In this document: one piece after another, positions 9,626-22,384 of the stretch
Layout: every line of letters begins with the position of its first letter
How positions within the stretch are numbered: the stretch's first letter is position 1
Origin: Colwellia maritima
GTDB lineage: Bacteria > Pseudomonadota > Gammaproteobacteria > Enterobacterales > Alteromonadaceae
Reading direction: 5' to 3'
Assembly: GCF_022669015.1 (NCBI RefSeq)
Contig: NZ_JAKKSL010000002.1
Span: 682,001 to 746,000, forward strand
Length of the DNA stretch: 64,000 nucleotides
Program-made: the position numbers and the translations under genes
Notes under the pieces: generated by a model
What the model was told of the DNA's origin: nothing
Databases searched by the model: none
The model's input: only the letters and a program-made list of their open reading frames with translations

Positions 9626-11873
9626 ATGAATAATCTCGCATTAAGTTTGTTGAATGCTGAAGACCTAACTGCATTAATTAATGCCCGACATCAAGACGTT
9701 TTTTCTGTACTTGGCATACATAAACATCCAACTGAAAACGGCTTAATTGTGAGAGCATTTTTGCCAGAAGCGTTGAGTGTTGAGGTAATTGATTGTAAAA
9801 CTAATCAATGTGTTGCCGCTTTATCTTTAGTGGATACTGCAGGGCTTTTTGAAGGGAAGCTTGGCCGCCGTAGAAACGTATTTACTTATCGATTAAGAGT
9901 TTGTTATAAAAATGACACCCTATTAATTGATGACCCTTATCAGTTCCCATCTCTGCTTAATCAAGATGACTTGTATCTTTTTTGCGAAGGAACTCATGAG
10001 CATGTCTATCAATGGATGGGTTCACATCAAATAACTTTTAATAAGGTTAGTGGTACGCATTTTGTCGTATGGGCACCTGAAGCGACGCGTGTTTCTGTTG
10101 TCGGAGATTTTAATTTTTGGGATGGCAGACATCATGTTATGCGTAAACATATCGCTGCAGGTGTTTGGGAGATTTTTATTCCTAATATCCCAATGAATAG
10201 CGCATACAAATACGAAATTCTTGATGCCAATGGTCATATTCAACCGTTAAAGGCTGACCCCTATGCAGTATCGATGCAGCATCCACCTGAAACTGCTTCT
10301 AAGGTTATCGCCACAAAACCGTATCAATGGCAAGACACGCAATGGATGCAAACAAGAGCTTCTTCCATTAATCATTATCATGGTCCGGTTTCCATATACG
10401 AAGTGCATTTAGGTTCATGGCGAAGAAATCATCAAGACGGACATAGTGAATTACACAATAAATATTTAACTTATCGTGAACTTGCTGAACAATTAATTCC
10501 CTATGTGCTTGATATGGGGTTCACCCATCTACAGCTTATGCCAGTAAGTGAATATCCGTTTGATGGCTCTTGGGGCTATCAACCTGTTGGACTGTTTGCG
10601 CCGACCTCCCGTTTTGGTAATGCTGAAGATTTTAAATACTTTGTAGATTGTTGCCATCAAGCAGGGCTTGGTTTATTGCTTGATTGGGTACCAGGCCATT
10701 TTCCTACTGATGCTTATGGTACGGGTAAATTCGATGGTTCATGTTTATATGAGCATCAAGATTTACGCAAAGGTTTTCATCCAGACTGGCAAACACTTAT
10801 CTATAACTATGGCCGAGCAGAAGTGCAAAGCTATTTAATTAGTAATGCAATTTATTGGTTAGATCAATTCCACATTGACGGTTTACGTGTCGATGCTGTT
10901 GCCTCCATGTTGTATCTAGATTACAGCAGAGAAGACGGTGAATGGTTGCCTAATCACCATGGGGGACGTGAAAATTTAGAAGCCATTAATTTACTACAAC
11001 AGGTAAATAGCCGAGCCTATTTTAACTACCCTGGGGTAATGATGATTGCTGAAGAGTCAACTGCTTGGCCTGGTGTTTCCCAACCTGTGGATAATGGCGG
11101 TTTAGGTTTTGGCTTTAAATGGAATATGGGTTGGATGAATGACACCTTGTCATATATGAAACGAGACCCTATTCATCGGTCTCATCATCATAACGAAATG
11201 ACGTTTAGTTTGGTTTATAGTTTCAGTGAAAACTTTGTTTTACCTATCAGCCATGACGAAGTAGTACACGGCAAAGGGTCACTACTGACTAAAATGCCCG
11301 GTGATGAATGGCAAAAGTTTGCTAACCTGCGTGCCTATTATGGCTTTATGTGGACACATCCAGGCAAAAAACTTCTTTTCATGGGCTGTGAATTTGCGCA
11401 GTGGAATGAATGGAACCATGATCAAAGCCTTGATTGGCATTTGCTAAACGATGATCACCAAAATAAACATCGCGGTGTTCAGCAATTGATAAAAGACCTA
11501 AATCATTGCTATCGTAACATTCCTTCCCTTTACGAACTTGACTGTGACAGCAGTGGTTTTCAATGGCTTGATTCACAAAACAGCGAACAGTCGATTTTAA
11601 TCTATTTACGTCAAGGAAAAGAAGGGAGTGCTCCAAACTTTAGTTGTTGTAAATTTAACACCAACAACGTATAAAAATTACTGTGTGGGTGTACCTGAAC
11701 CGGGGTTTTATCGTGAATGCTTGAACACCGACAGTGCCCAATATGGTGGAAGTAATATAGGTAATAACGGCGGTGTTGAAACGCAAGATAAACCTTATGT
11801 TGGGCAATCAAATCAATTAAGTTTATCAATTCCGCCGTTGGCAACGTTAATATTTGAATTACAAAATCGATAA
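9626..11873 (+). CDS. glgB: 1,4-alpha-glucan branching enzyme, frameshifted near the C-terminus
   Basis: Introduces alpha-1,6 branches into glycogen. The protein has two N-terminal beta domains ([13 protein letters not shown], then [20 protein letters not shown] as CBM48) and a GH13 barrel with [16 protein letters not shown] near 305, [16 protein letters not shown] near 418 with the nucleophile, AEESTAW near 474 and [11 protein letters not shown] near 541. The first frame ends at 11674 after [10 protein letters not shown]; a one-base shift near 11625-11635 restores [17 protein letters not shown] and the rest of the C-terminal beta domain to 11873. Total about 748 residues, normal for GlgB. 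The start has AGGAAA upstream. Confidence 0.93.
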
Positions 11874-11916
11874 AAATTTAAATAAACAATATGTTTAACT
11901 GGTTAGGTTGAATTAA

Positions 11917-13573
<1,657 letters not shown>

Positions 13574-13586
13574 ACTTCTTAACACA

Positions 13587-13617
13587 CTACATTTACATTA
13601 ATGTAGTTTATTATATT
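13587..13617 (+). terminator. Terminator-like hairpin after pgm
   Basis: CTACATT (13587-13593) pairs with AATGTAG (13600-13606) around a 6-base loop, followed by TTTATTATATT. The stem is short and AT-rich, so strength is uncertain, but the position just after the pgm stop fits a rho-independent terminator. Confidence 0.4.
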
Positions 13618-13629
13618 GTAGTTTGCCAG

Positions 13630-13671
13630 ATAATGGTTATTCAGGTGAATATAGCCTTGAATAACCATTAT
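13630..13671. repeat. Perfect 14-base inverted repeat after pgm
   Basis: ATAATGGTTATTCA (13630-13643) and TGAATAACCATTAT (13658-13671) are exact reverse complements around a 14-base loop whose AGG/CCT edges may extend the pairing. No T-run follows directly. It may act as an mRNA end-stabilising hairpin or be part of the adjacent palindromic element. Confidence 0.5.
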
Positions 13672-13680
13672 GTTCAATTA

Positions 13681-13740
13681 ATACCATGTTTCTAATCTTA
13701 TAAATTTCACTCAAAGTGACAATTTTAATGGGCTTGGTAT
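13681..13740. repeat. Palindromic ATACCA...TGGTAT element upstream of glgA
   Basis: A 60-base stretch starting ATACCATGTTTCTAATCTTA and ending GGGCTTGGTAT, with an inner TTTCACTCAAAGTGACAA palindrome. The ends resemble those of the repeats at 451-520 and 8106-8184 but the interior differs, so it may be a related or degenerate element. It occupies the glgA upstream region. Confidence 0.4.
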
Positions 13741-13785
13741 TTGTAAAATTACAGTTTTATTGTATAAATGATTAAAGGGTAGAAG

Positions 13786-15369
13786 ATGAAAATATTAATG
13801 GCTGCTGCTGAAAATGATGCTTTTTTTGGTGGTAAAGTTGGCGGAATTGGTGATGTTGTACGAGATATACCGTTGGCACTTGCCAGTATTGGTCAACAAG
13901 TTGATGTGGTAATACCGGGTTACGGTGTTTTCTCTAAACTTCCCACGGCAAAACACGTTACCATACTACAGGTTATGTTTGCCGGTCATTATCAAACAGT
14001 AGAAGTCTTTAAAATTGACCCGGATATTAATAATGTCACCCAATGGGTAATAGAACATCCTCTATTTTCACAAGGCGGGCAAGGAAAAATTTATTGTGAC
14101 GACCCCGATAACCGACCATTTGCATCAGACGCAACCAAGTTCGCTCTTTTTAGTGCATCAGTAGCCAAAGCAATAATCAATGATGTTTTTGGTCAAATTG
14201 ATGTCTTGCATCTACACGATTGGCATACGGCTATGGTCTCAGTACTTCGTGCATTTGACCCTGAATATCAACAACTCAAATCAATCAAAACTGTCTATAC
14301 AATCCATAATCTTGCTTTACAAGGTATTAGACCCATAGCTGATGATGAATCTTCACTAAAAGCCTGGTTTCCATCGTTATCATTTGACCCTAGTAAAATA
14401 AATGATCCACGTTATAACCATTGTTATAACCCCATGCGCGCAGCAATAAAACTCTCTGATAAAGTTCATGCTGTATCACCAACCTACGCACAAGAAATTT
14501 TATTACCCAGTAATCCTGAACACGGCTACATTGGAGGGGAAGGGTTAGAACTTGATTTAAGAGAAGCCAAAGAAACAGGGCGCTTGCATGGAATACTCAA
14601 TGGTTGTGAGTATCCTGTGATGGATAGTGAGGATGAGAGTAAAGCAACGAAAACCAAAAAATTAGGGGTTACAAAACTATTACAACTGTGTGAAAACGAA
14701 TTATTAAAATGGTTGGCAAATAAACCTTTAGTGGATAGTGCCCATTTAATTGCAACAACAAGAATTAAACAATTAACATGCGATAAACCTAAGAAAAAAC
14801 CACTGATTTTAACCTCGGTTGGTCGAATTACGGATCAAAAAGTCCGTTTGTTTCAACAAACAATGGTTAATGGCGAAAGCGCGTTAGAAAATATACTTTC
14901 CATGCTTGGGAATAAGGGGATTTTCATTCTACTTGGTAGTGGTGATTCAGCATTAGAAAACTTTTTAACGCAAATAGCAGCCAAACGTACAAATTTTATT
15001 TTCCTTAAAGGTTACTCTGAAGCGCTATCTGAAAATTTATACAGCACAGGAGACTTATTTTTAATGCCAAGTTCATTTGAACCTTGCGGCATTAGTCAAA
15101 TGTTAGCCATGCGTGCCGGACAACCTTGTTTAGCTCATGATGTTGGTGGATTAAGCGATACTATAATCAACAACGAAAATGGTTTTACCTTTAATGGAGA
15201 CACACCCAACGAGCAGGCAATTAATCTATTAAACTGTTTTGATAAAGTATTATCTTTAAAATTAGACAACACAAAACAATGGAATATCATTGCCGCTAAT
15301 GCTTTTAAAGCCCGCTTTTTATGGGAAGATGTTGCCCATGATTATGTAACGTATTTATACTCAGCGTAG
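13786..15369 (+). CDS. glgA: Glycogen synthase (GT5)
   Basis: Elongates alpha-1,4-glucan from ADP-glucose. 527 residues, one intact frame. The N-terminus has GGKVGGIGDVVRDIPLAL, the GT5 nucleotide-sugar loop normally written KxGGL, here KVGGI. HLHDWHTAMVS lies near 142 and the C-terminal Rossmann half has SSFEPCGISQMLAMRAG near 430 with the conserved Glu, then VGGLSDTI. The sequence is more divergent than typical enteric GlgA, but the cluster position and motifs leave little doubt. It is the last gene of the cluster and is convergent with the thiolase gene. Confidence 0.9.
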   Translation: MKILMAAAENDAFFGGKVGGIGDVVRDIPLALASIGQQVDVVIPGYGVFSKLPTAKHVTILQVMFAGHYQTVEVFKIDPDINNVTQWVIEHPLFSQGGQGKIYCDDPDNRPFASDATKFALFSASVAKAIINDVFGQIDVLHLHDWHTAMVSVLRAFDPEYQQLKSIKTVYTIHNLALQGIRPIADDESSLKAWFPSLSFDPSKINDPRYNHCYNPMRAAIKLSDKVHAVSPTYAQEILLPSNPEHGYIGGEGLELDLREAKETGRLHGILNGCEYPVMDSEDESKATKTKKLGVTKLLQLCENELLKWLANKPLVDSAHLIATTRIKQLTCDKPKKKPLILTSVGRITDQKVRLFQQTMVNGESALENILSMLGNKGIFILLGSGDSALENFLTQIAAKRTNFIFLKGYSEALSENLYSTGDLFLMPSSFEPCGISQMLAMRAGQPCLAHDVGGLSDTIINNENGFTFNGDTPNEQAINLLNCFDKVLSLKLDNTKQWNIIAANAFKARFLWEDVAHDYVTYLYSA

Positions 15370-15416
15370 CCACAAATGGAATATTTCAGCTGTGGTAAAT
15401 GAGCTTTATGTTAAAA

Positions 15417-16603
15417 CTACATGGCTTGGTATATTGCGGCAATACCTTGACCGCCGCCAATGCACATAGTTACCAAGCCATAATTACCATTAATTCTTTT
15501 TAATTCATGTAAACATTTTGTTGTTAAAATAGCACCTGTTGCACCAACAGGATGACCTAAACCAATAGCACCGCCATTTGGGTTTACTTTATCTCCGGAA
15601 AATTTAATGCATTAGCGACACAAATGGCTTGAACAGCAAACGCTTCATTTGATTCTATTACATCTATATCATCTATCGTTAATCCTGATTTTTCAAAAAC
15701 CTGAGTTACGGCAGGAATTGGTCCTATCCCCATTAGTGAGGGTTCTACACCGGCCCTAGCATAAGCAATTAAGCGGCCAATAGGTTTTAATCCCTCTTTT
15801 AACGCTTTTTGTTCCGACATAAGTACAACCATAGATGCCGCATCATTTATGCCAGATGAAGTGGCTGCTGTCACTGTACCATCTTGCTTGAAGTGTGGTT
15901 TTAATGTTGAGATTGATTTGGCTGTCGTTTCTGGACGCACATGCTCATCAATATCAAATACTTGGGTACCTTTTCGTGACTTGATTTCAATAGGTACTAT
16001 TTGACCCTTAAAGTAACCTTTTTCAATAGCACTGGCTGCTTTCTGGTGACTTTGAGCTGCAAATTGGTCTTGTTCTGTTCTGGTAATACCATATTTATCC
16101 GCAATGTTTTCTGCTGTGATCCCCATATGAAAATCATTCCAAGGATCTTGTAGTGTCGTTGATAATTCATCAACAAGGACACTGTCACCCATTTTTTGTC
16201 CCCAACGATTACTTTCAAGTGTATAAGCTGAAGTAGACATACTTTCCGCTCCGCCGGCAAGTGCTATATCAACATCGCCGAGTTGAATTTGCTGAGCAGC
16301 TTGAATGATTGCTTCAAGACCTGAACCACATAATCGATTTAGGGTGACAGCATGACTACTGGTCTCTAAACCTGAATCTAATCCGATCACACGTGCTAAA
16401 TAAGCATCTTTAGGGCCATTATGAATCACTTTGCCAACAATACATGAACTGATCCTTTTAGCGGAAATATTTGCTTTAGTTATCGCTTCTTTTGCGCACA
16501 GTGTACCGAGTTGTGCCGGTGTAAATCCCTTAAGACTACCACCAAAGCCGCCAATTGCAGTACGTACAGCACTTAATATTACAACACCATTTAATTTTGA
16601 CAT
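15417..16603 (-). CDS. Acetyl-CoA acetyltransferase (thiolase), frameshifted
   Basis: Thiolase II family enzyme condensing or cleaving acetoacetyl-CoA/3-ketoacyl-CoA. The nucleophile Cys is in [13 protein letters not shown] near residue 88; SNEAFAVQA near 330 and, after the break, [11 protein letters not shown] with the active-site His and [11 protein letters not shown] with the second Cys. The frame shifts near 15590-15600: NALNFPEIK stops, while the other frame reads [14 protein letters not shown] and continues to the stop at 15417. About 395 residues, typical. It is 56 bases downstream of the acyl-CoA dehydrogenase gene on the same strand, so both are likely one operon for fatty-acid or branched-chain catabolism. 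Confidence 0.9.
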
Positions 16604-16659
16604 TATGTTTCCTAAATTTAACTAAAACGAAAGTACCAACTGATTGAAACTGTTGAACA

Positions 16660-17804
16660 TTAGCGACCAAATAAAGTGCGGGCAATAACTTCTTTCATTA
16701 TTTCTGAAGTTCCACCATAAATTTTCTGTATCCTAGCGTCGGCATAAAAACGACTGATTTTATATTCGCGCGTATAGCCATAACCACCAAAGAGTTGTAA
16801 ACATTCATCGGCAATTTTACATTGAGCTTCTGTTGTCATTAACTTTAAAATAGCTGCATCTTCTGTAGTCATTTCATGCGATTTTAGTTTTTCAGTACAA
16901 GCATTTAAAAATGAACGACATAATTCCTGCTGTGCTTTTAGCTCGGCAAGTTTAAAGCGTGTATTTTGAAATTTAGCAACTGACTGACCGAACACTTGAC
17001 GCTCGGCAACATAATTAATGGTTTCCTCCAAAGCACCATCGTTAGCACCAATAGCCTGAATAGCACAACCAAGACGTTCCCGTGGTAACTCAGTCATTAA
17101 ATGAATAAAGCCTTTATTCAGCTCTCCAAGTAGACAATCTTCAGAAAGACGAAGTTTATCAAAAAACAATTCAGACGTGTCGCCGGTATGTTGGCCAAGC
17201 TTTTTTAGTTTTTTTCCGCGAGAAAAGCCGCCTAACGTAGCATCTACTAAAAATAATGAAATCCCTTTTGCACCAAGACTAGTATCAGTTTTCGCACAAA
17301 CAATCACTAAATTTGCATTCATGCCATTAGTAATGAATACCTTTGAACCGCTTAATACCCATTCATTACCCTCTTTAACCGCTGTAGTTTTCATTGCCGC
17401 AACATCACTGCCTGCGCCGGGTTCAGTCATCGCTAATGCCCCAATGGTATCGCCACTGATCATTTTAGGTATCCAGTATTGCTTTTGCTCTTCTGTTCCT
17501 AAATGTAAAAGGTAAGGCATAACAATGTTTGCATGAATGTTATAACCCGTGGCTAGGCCCGCAAAACACATTTTTGACATTTGATATATAATCATTTGGG
17601 TAATATCAAAAGGTGCGGATGCGCCACCATATTGCTCAGGCATATCTATACCAAGTAAACCAAAGCATCACCCATGGTTTTCCAGATAGATTTCGGCATG
17701 TTTTCTTGTTCTTCCCACTCTTCGAAAAATGGCTCTACTTCCTGCTTTAGAAACCGCATGGTCATATCTTCAAAAATATTGAATTCATCACTGGAAATAT
17801 TCAC
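16660..17804 (-). CDS. Acyl-CoA dehydrogenase, frameshifted
   Basis: FAD-dependent alpha,beta-dehydrogenation of acyl-CoA. Visible motifs: LAMTEPGAGSDVAAMKT (FAD/substrate loop), GSKVFITNG, FGGYGYTREY and IYGGTSEIMKEVIART at the C-terminus. The residue equivalent to the medium-chain catalytic Glu is Gly (YGGTS), whereas ALEETINYVAERQVFG carries a Glu at the long-chain/isovaleryl enzyme position, so the base is probably there. The N-terminus is in another frame: a T-run shortened by one at 17662-17664 separates WKTMGDA from FGLLGIDMPEQYGG. The start GTG at 17804 has AAAGG upstream. About 381 residues. It is divergent from an AraC-type regulator. Confidence 0.9.
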
Positions 17805-18005
17805 TACAAACCTTTTATATCAATAGGTGAATTATATAGTCAGTAGATTAGTGTTTGGTTCGCTGAAAATGAATGATATTATCAGACAAATAATTAACAT
17901 TTTCGGCCATAATACACTTGGTCAAAATGATTTAGGCCAAATACAAGTCATTTGTTTCAATAACGAGTTGTGCTAATTATTAAATAACAGGTAAAAGATA
18001 ATATA

Positions 18006-19016
18006 ATGCGCCAAAACCATACCATTTCTATTATTTTTGTTAAAACGATTTTAGATTGTATTAGCAATGATGAGCATGAAACAGAAAAGCTGTTAATGCT
18101 AGCAGGTGTGAAATTAGCTTTATTAAAAAAACCTCAAAGCCGAATAACACCACTACAATTCAGTAAATTAATAAAGGTAATATCAACAACATACAAAGAT
18201 GAATTTTTAGGTTTATCTAAAGAGCCTATGCCTTTAGGAAGCTTCTTGCTATTAGCGCGTAATGTTATTCATTGTAATAACTTATTTGAAGTATATAAAA
18301 ATACTGAAATGGCGTTAACTGCAATGACAAAACAATTGTCCTTAAAATTGATAATTGAACCAACACAAGCCAGTGTTCATTTTCAGGTACAATCTTTAGA
18401 TCAAAACAGTGAAATTATTTTAACTGAATTAGCCATGTTAATTTGGCATCGATTTCCGAGTTGGTTATTAGGTAAAGAAATTCCTCTCAGCCAAGTTTGT
18501 TTACCCTATGGCAAAACAACTCATATTTCTGAATACCTATTAATGTTTTCAACCGATAATATAACCTTCAATTGTGAAACTGCAAAATTAGTATTTCCTA
18601 TTCAGTATTTAGATTCGCCCTGTAAACGGTCACCAATGGCATTGAAAAAATATATAGAACAATTACCTGAATACTGGTTTAAACGTGTGCAGTTAGCAGA
18701 CACTAGTAGTATTGTTTCAAATGAGTGTTTAAAGCTCATGGCAATTTCATCTGATATTAGTATGGTGTCCATTGCTCAAAAAATGAATAAAAGTGTTAGA
18801 ACTTTAAGAAGAAATCTATCCGTTGAAAAGCGTAGTTTTAATCAATTAAAAGCTCAATTCTTGCGAGATAAGGCGATTCATTTACTTACCGAAACCACTT
18901 CTTCTATAGAAACCATTGCATATAGGCTTGGTTACACCGAAGCCGCAACATTTTCGCGGGTTTTTAAGCAATGGACAGGTAGTACACCAAGAGAATACCG
19001 TAATTATACTGAATAA
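18006..19016 (+). CDS. AraC-family transcriptional regulator
   Basis: 336-residue DNA-binding regulator. Residues about 20-210 resemble the Arabinose_bd-type sensor found in OruR/ArgR-like AraC proteins; the last 95 residues hold the double helix-turn-helix with SIAQKMNKSVRTLRRNL and IAYRLGYTEAATFSRVFKQW followed by GSTPREYR, the family signature. It is divergent from the acyl-CoA dehydrogenase/thiolase pair with a 200-base shared upstream region, so it most likely controls that pair. The ligand is unknown. Confidence 0.85.
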   Translation: MRQNHTISIIFVKTILDCISNDEHETEKLLMLAGVKLALLKKPQSRITPLQFSKLIKVISTTYKDEFLGLSKEPMPLGSFLLLARNVIHCNNLFEVYKNTEMALTAMTKQLSLKLIIEPTQASVHFQVQSLDQNSEIILTELAMLIWHRFPSWLLGKEIPLSQVCLPYGKTTHISEYLLMFSTDNITFNCETAKLVFPIQYLDSPCKRSPMALKKYIEQLPEYWFKRVQLADTSSIVSNECLKLMAISSDISMVSIAQKMNKSVRTLRRNLSVEKRSFNQLKAQFLRDKAIHLLTETTSSIETIAYRLGYTEAATFSRVFKQWTGSTPREYRNYTE

Positions 19017-19098
19017 AATATCATTCGATATTGCCGTTTTTTAATTATGAGCTATGCTTATTATTAACCCTTTTATTAATATTCGGGGAGAAAGAATA

Positions 19099-20268
19099 AT
19101 GCGTATTATTGTCTTATTTCTATTTTTACCCTTATTATTTTCGTGCCAAAGTAATAATAGCTATCAAACTGGCACACAAAACGTGCCTCTATACTTAGAT
19201 CAACAATTCATTAGTCCTACCTCTTCCTTTACATTAGAAACAGAAGACGAAATCTTTATGCTCGATGATGAAATGATCTATATGGTTGAGCATTCCATTA
19301 ATACGACCAAAAATGTTGAAAAAAAAGCCACTAAATTACTAAAACAGATTTTTTCAAAAGATAACATTGCTCTGAGTTATGCCAGTAATGCCAATCTTAC
19401 CGCAAGAGAGACTTTTCATAGTCAAGAGGCAAATTGCATGTCGCTTACTATAATGGCTTATGCTTTGGCCAAAAGGGCGAATTTAAGCGTAAATTTTCAA
19501 CAAGTAGATGTACCTGAATACTGGATAAGAAATGGTCAGTTTAGCTTACTCACCGGACACGTAAATTTACTGGTAGATACCAATAGCGCTCTCAATAATC
19601 GTATTATCTATGGCCGTGACAAAATTCAAATAGATTTTGACCCTTATGCCGTTAAACAAAATTTTGCTAGGAGAGTTATTACCAAAAATAGGGTAGTCGC
19701 TATGTTTTATAATAATAAAGGTGGCCAAGCAGTTGTTCAACATAAGTATGATGTCGCCTATCAATACTTTAAAGCGGCAACCTTAAAAGACAAAACTTTT
19801 AGTCCTGCTTGGGGAAATTTAGCGGTGCTTTATCGCTTGAACGGTAATATAAGTGAAGCGGAGCAAGCCTACAGATACGCTATTTATATTAATCATAATA
19901 ACTTAACATCATTAACTAATTTAGCCCTATTATTGCGCAGCCAACAAAAATATAAGGAAGCTAAGAAAATAGAATCAACCCTTATCCAAAAACGAATTGA
20001 GAACCCTTATTACCATGCGTTATTAGCAGATGAGGCCTATTATAAAGGTAATTACTCGCAAGCTTTGAAACATTATAAAAAAGCATTACGGTTAAATAAT
20101 AAAATACATGAAATTTATTTTGGCATAGCTAAAGTGTATTATGAAATGGATAGGTTAGATGATGCTGAAAGTGCAATGAAAAAAGCGTTATCGTTAAATA
20201 AAGCCAAATCCATAGAGCATCAATACATTGCTAAGTTAAATTTTTTGCAGGCTGAAAGTGTTCATTAA
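19099..20268 (+). CDS. Lipoprotein with transglutaminase-like and TPR regions
   Basis: Predicted lipoprotein: MRIIVLFLFLPLLFSCQS has a short hydrophobic signal and a lipobox Cys. Residues 75-150 contain LTARETFHSQEANCMSLTI and VNLLVDTN, resembling a transglutaminase-like core with a candidate catalytic Cys. From about residue 195 there are tandem TPR units (AYQYFKAATLKDKTFSPAWG, EAEQAYRYAIYINHNN, QALKHYKKALRLNNK, DAESAMKKALSLNKA). The start at 19099 has GGGGAG upstream; an earlier ATG at 19054 would place the signal sequence internally. No exact function recognised; likely an envelope protein-interaction factor. Confidence 0.7.
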   Translation: MRIIVLFLFLPLLFSCQSNNSYQTGTQNVPLYLDQQFISPTSSFTLETEDEIFMLDDEMIYMVEHSINTTKNVEKKATKLLKQIFSKDNIALSYASNANLTARETFHSQEANCMSLTIMAYALAKRANLSVNFQQVDVPEYWIRNGQFSLLTGHVNLLVDTNSALNNRIIYGRDKIQIDFDPYAVKQNFARRVITKNRVVAMFYNNKGGQAVVQHKYDVAYQYFKAATLKDKTFSPAWGNLAVLYRLNGNISEAEQAYRYAIYINHNNLTSLTNLALLLRSQQKYKEAKKIESTLIQKRIENPYYHALLADEAYYKGNYSQALKHYKKALRLNNKIHEIYFGIAKVYYEMDRLDDAESAMKKALSLNKAKSIEHQYIAKLNFLQAESVH

Positions 20269-20392
20269 ATACATAAGTTTTTAACGAAATAAGCTTTATA
20301 TAAAATAAAAACCTGACTAATTAGACAAATAATTTAAAAAACAAAAATAATCACGTTATAATAACCAAAAATTAGTATTAAGGTTTATTTCA

Positions 20393-20947
20393 ATGGATAA
20401 AAAATTTATTACCGCACAAGAATTACTTGAAGATTCTTTTAGACTTGCCGCTAAAGTATACGAAGACGGTTTCAGACCACAATTTATTGTTGGTATATGG
20501 CGAGGAGGAGCTCCAATAGGTATTGCAGTTCAAGAATATTTTGATTATAAAAAAGTCGATACTGATCATATTGCGGTACGTACTTCTTCTTATTATGGCA
20601 TTAACAAACAAAGTAAAGAAATAACAGTTCATGGACTGCATTATATTATAGAAAACGCCAATGCAGATGATGGTTTATTAATTGTAGATGATGTTTTTGA
20701 TTCAGGGCGTAGCATTAAAGCTTTAATTGAAAAACTCAATTTAACCATGAGAAAAAACATGCCTAAGGATGTTCGTATTGCTTGTCCGTGGTATAAACCT
20801 AGCAATAAGCAAGTGGATATAACACCAGACTATACCGTTCATGAATCAACAGAATGGTTAGTGTTTCCACACGAAATATCAGGCTTAACGCCAGAAGAAA
20901 TCGTTAAAGGTAAAGCTGATTTAGCAAATATCAAAGATTTATTTTAA
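20393..20947 (+). CDS. Phosphoribosyltransferase (hypoxanthine/xanthine type)
   Basis: 184-residue type I PRTase, probably purine salvage. The PRPP loop is LLIVDDVFDSGRSIKAL near residue 96, preceded by the flexible-loop region VRTSSYYGINKQSKE and an early IVGIWRGGAPIG that forms the pyrophosphate-binding turn. The C-terminal hood includes CPWYKPSNKQ and EWLVFPHEISGL. The base specificity cannot be read from the sequence, and gpt- or hpt-like naming would be a guess. It stands alone, with no operon partner evident. Confidence 0.8.
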   Translation: MDKKFITAQELLEDSFRLAAKVYEDGFRPQFIVGIWRGGAPIGIAVQEYFDYKKVDTDHIAVRTSSYYGINKQSKEITVHGLHYIIENANADDGLLIVDDVFDSGRSIKALIEKLNLTMRKNMPKDVRIACPWYKPSNKQVDITPDYTVHESTEWLVFPHEISGLTPEEIVKGKADLANIKDLF

Positions 20948-21016
20948 TTGCTTAATTGCCGTAAGCTGATGAATGCGCTTGGTGCAATTAACGGATGGGT
21001 TTCTAAAGGATAGAAA

Positions 21017-22293
21017 ATGTCGCGTTTTATTTCTGCTTGTTTTTTTGTGTTGTTTTTTTGTAGTTCAGCCCGCAGTGAAACAACCCCACCCGTTATAGTT
21101 TTATTGTCCATTGATGGTTTTGCTTATGAGTATATTCATAAGCATCAACCACCGAACATTTTAGCTTTATCAAAATTAGGTATTTCGGCTAAGCTTGCAT
21201 CGGTGTATCCAAGTAAAACCTTCCCAAATCATTTGTCGATTATTACTGGCAAATATCCCATACATCATGGCATTACGAACAATGCTTTTTATAGTCCAGA
21301 AATAGGCCAACACTATAAATTAGGGGCGGGTAAAAAAAATGCTGCTTGGTTAAAAGCCGATCCTTTGTGGACAGTAGCTGAACAACAAGGCTTGAAAACC
21401 GCCGTGTACTTTTGGCCAGAGTCTGAAGCGTTAGGCAAACAACCAACCTATAACATTCCTTTTAATACAAAAGACTCTAACCAAAAGCGCTTTGATCAAA
21501 TTTTACAATGGTTAGCATTACCTGATGAACAGCGTCCACGTTTAATTGTAAGTTACTTTTCAACGGTTGACAGTGCAGGGCACACTTATGGGCCAAACTC
21601 AAAAGAAGTAGAGCAATCAGTACAAGAAATTGATTCTTTAATTGGTAAATTCATTGCTAAACTATCGGCAGATAATAATGATGACATTACACTTATTCTC
21701 GTATCAGACCATGGCATGATGGAGAAAGACAAAAACAAACTGATTAAACCCTCTACAACTTTTGATGCTTCTATACAAAATTTAATTAAAACCAAAGCCA
21801 TTACTATGGCTAAAAATGATACCCAACTCTATCTATATTTTACCCCACCTAAATCAAATAATTTAGACCCCTCAGATGTACTAAGTCGTTTAAAGGTTAT
21901 CGCTGAAACAAAACATAATAAAAATCTATATCACATTTATTCTAAAGGAAATTACCCAAAACATTGGCAGTTAAATACTGACAGTCCCCTTGTGCCAGAT
22001 ATTATAATTGAAGCAATACCACCAAAGCAACGTTTATAAAAGAAGCGGTTGATATAAAGACTATGCACATGGGAATGGGTACCCATGGATATGATCCATT
22101 CAAACAAAATGAATTATTAGGTATATTTATTGCGGTAGGTCCTGACATATCACAATCAAAAGAAATTTTAACCTTTGAAAATGTACATCTTTTTCCTTTT
22201 TTAAGTAAATTACTTAACCTTCAAGAGGTTAATAGTGTTGATGGTACAGGAGAAATGTTAATGCCTTATATTAAAGAGAAGGTAAAACCTTAA
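21017..22293 (+). CDS. Nucleotide pyrophosphatase/phosphodiesterase-family protein (alkaline phosphatase superfamily), frameshifted
   Basis: Secreted two-metal phosphodiesterase. A signal peptide (MSRFISACFFVLFFCSSARS) precedes the NPP core: VLLSIDGFAYEYI with the first metal Asp, VYPSKTFPNHLSIITG with the nucleophile Thr, STVDSAGHTYGPNS and LVSDHGMM with metal ligands, and GTHGYDP with the last His. The frame breaks at an A-run at 22024-22026: adding one A restores PPKATFIKEAVDIKTMHMG through to 22293. About 425 residues, normal for bacterial NPP-like enzymes. It probably releases phosphate or nucleotides from extracellular substrates. Confidence 0.87.
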
Positions 22294-22384
22294 GCAAAAT
22301 TTGCACTAACTTGCGATTTTACGCTAGTAATTTCATACGAAAATGGTAATCTTGAAGGTAATTAGTCCTCAATAAAAATGTAAA

